A DNA stretch of 64,000 bases from Varibaculum vaginae (lineage in GTDB: Bacteria; Actinomycetota; Actinomycetes; Actinomycetales; Actinomycetaceae). Shown one piece after another: positions 63,172 through 64,000 of the stretch (the stretch's first letter is position 1; the number at the start of each line of letters is the position of its first letter). The stretch lies in contig NZ_UWNY01000002.1 of NCBI RefSeq assembly GCF_900604285.1, positions 345,818 to 409,817 of the forward strand. Reading direction: 5' to 3'. The translations under genes were made by a program, and so were the position numbers. Under the pieces are notes generated by a model. The model did no database searches and was not told the origin of the DNA. It saw only the letters and a program-made list of their open reading frames with translations.

Positions 63172-63346
63172 GGTGAGTAGTGAGGTACGGCGTGGGGTTT
63201 TGGATTTATTAACCAAAGCGGATTTTTAAAGCCGATGCAGAGCAGTAGCTGCCGGAAAGAATCTCGTTTCTACCCCGTGTCTCATTGATTCCACTAATCT
63301 GATTAATATCAGCAAATTTAAGGGCCGTCTAGGAAAGGATCCCCAA

Positions 63347-64000
63347 ATGCGTGTTGATCTGTTAAGTCGCGAATATCCACCCCATGTTTATGGTGGTGCG
63401 GGTGTCCATGTCACCGAGTTAGCTAAGGTATTAGCGGAAAGAATCGAGGTGGGGGTGCATTGCTTCGATGGTTCGCGCTCAGATAGTGGCGACAAAATTT
63501 GGGTTAAGGGATACGAGTATTGCGCCGAACAAAAGGGAGCAAATGCCGCCCTGCGTACCCTGGGGATTGACCTGCAGATGGCGCAGTATTGTGATCAGGC
63601 AGATTTAGTGCATTCTCACACTTGGTATGCCAATATGGCTGGACACTGGGCAAAGAAACTTTATGAAGTCCCGCATGTGGTTACCGCTCACTCTCTAGAA
63701 CCGCTGCGTCCTTGGAAACGGGAACAATTAGGGGGTGGGTATAACCTGTCATCCTGGGCAGAAGAAACCGCCTACTTAGCGGCTGATGCGGTAATAGGAG
63801 TTTCTTATGGGATGAAGAACGATATTCTACGAGCCTATCCGCAGATAGATCCAGATAAAGTTCATGTTATCCATAACGGTCTGGATTTAACTGATTGGGC
63901 GCTACCTACCGACCGGCAAGCGGTCGCTCAAACTATGGCCAAATTCAATATCAACCCGGATATTCCGACTGTGGTTTTTGTTGGTCGGATAACCCGACAA
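63347..64000 (+). CDS. Glycogen synthase / maltose-1-phosphate synthase, 5' part
   Basis: N-terminal 218 codons of a GT-B glycosyltransferase cut by the window end. It starts MRVDLLSREYPPHVYGGAG, with the glycine-rich GGAGVHVTEL loop that binds nucleotide sugar, LVHSHTWYANMAGHW near 85-100 and the interdomain VIHNGLD segment near 176. Divergently paired with glgC, it matches the actinobacterial protein called GlgA, shown in mycobacteria to be the maltose-1-phosphate synthase GlgM. AGGAAAGGA precedes the ATG, and TAATAT at 63304-63309 is a possible -10. Confidence 0.88.
   Translation, partial: MRVDLLSREYPPHVYGGAGVHVTELAKVLAERIEVGVHCFDGSRSDSGDKIWVKGYEYCAEQKGANAALRTLGIDLQMAQYCDQADLVHSHTWYANMAGHWAKKLYEVPHVVTAHSLEPLRPWKREQLGGGYNLSSWAEETAYLAADAVIGVSYGMKNDILRAYPQIDPDKVHVIHNGLDLTDWALPTDRQAVAQTMAKFNINPDIPTVVFVGRITRQ

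Overview
The window is a chromosomal segment of a medium-GC actinobacterium. The gene set and order point to the Actinomycetaceae (Varibaculum, Mobiluncus or Actinotignum type; this placement is an inference). Supporting signs are parE/parC, sepH, DUF4193, DUF3710 and DUF3159 proteins, a Rieske-containing suf operon led by sufR, steA/steB, and an actinobacterial-type glgC/glgM pair. No rRNA, tRNA or CRISPR array was recognised.

Layout. 0-8.3 kb: topoisomerase IV (parE, parC) flanking two double-GNAT acetyltransferases, then a phosphodiesterase. 8.3-17.0 kb: sepH, a DUF4193 / DUF3710 / OB-fold / DUF3159 run, two TrkA-type K+ regulators, an APC permease and a RumA-like RNA methyltransferase. 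17.0-24.4 kb: an AT-rich accessory island. It begins at a duplicated copy of the methyltransferase 3' end and holds a small-ORF pair, a decayed MULE/IS256-type transposase, an XRE regulator, broken MBL-fold and membrane-protein genes, an alpha/beta hydrolase, a DUF4097-like protein and three copies of a ~215-bp repeat. 24.5-28.4 kb: a zinc-uptake operon (znuA, ATPase, permease, five-triad Pht protein) behind a promoter with a perfect palindrome between -35 and -10. 28.7-35.6 kb: aconitase, ClC antiporter and dxs, with two palindromic repeat units after acnA. 35.8-47.2 kb: an RGG-rich/TPR/HAD fusion, tlyA, nadK, recN, steA, steB/mctB, a MraY-like fragment, murJ and a NUDIX hydrolase, nearly all overlapping. 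47.4-54.2 kb: the complete suf operon (sufR, B, D, Rieske, C, S, U, T). 54.2-64.0 kb: arginine deiminase and ornithine carbamoyltransferase, a MurT-like ligase without GatD, a HAD phosphatase, an ABC-F ATPase, a SixA phosphatase, glgC and the 5' part of a divergent glycogen synthase.

Functional themes are chromosome segregation and division (topo IV, SepH, SteA/B), envelope building (MurJ, MurT, Dxs for isoprenoids), metal and Fe-S homeostasis (znu/pht, suf, aconitase), arginine catabolism and glycogen. A recurrent signal is TANNNT followed by exactly six bases and then the start codon, seen in front of ten native genes. It suggests widespread leaderless translation, whereas several island genes carry Firmicute-like AAAGGAG ribosome binding sites.
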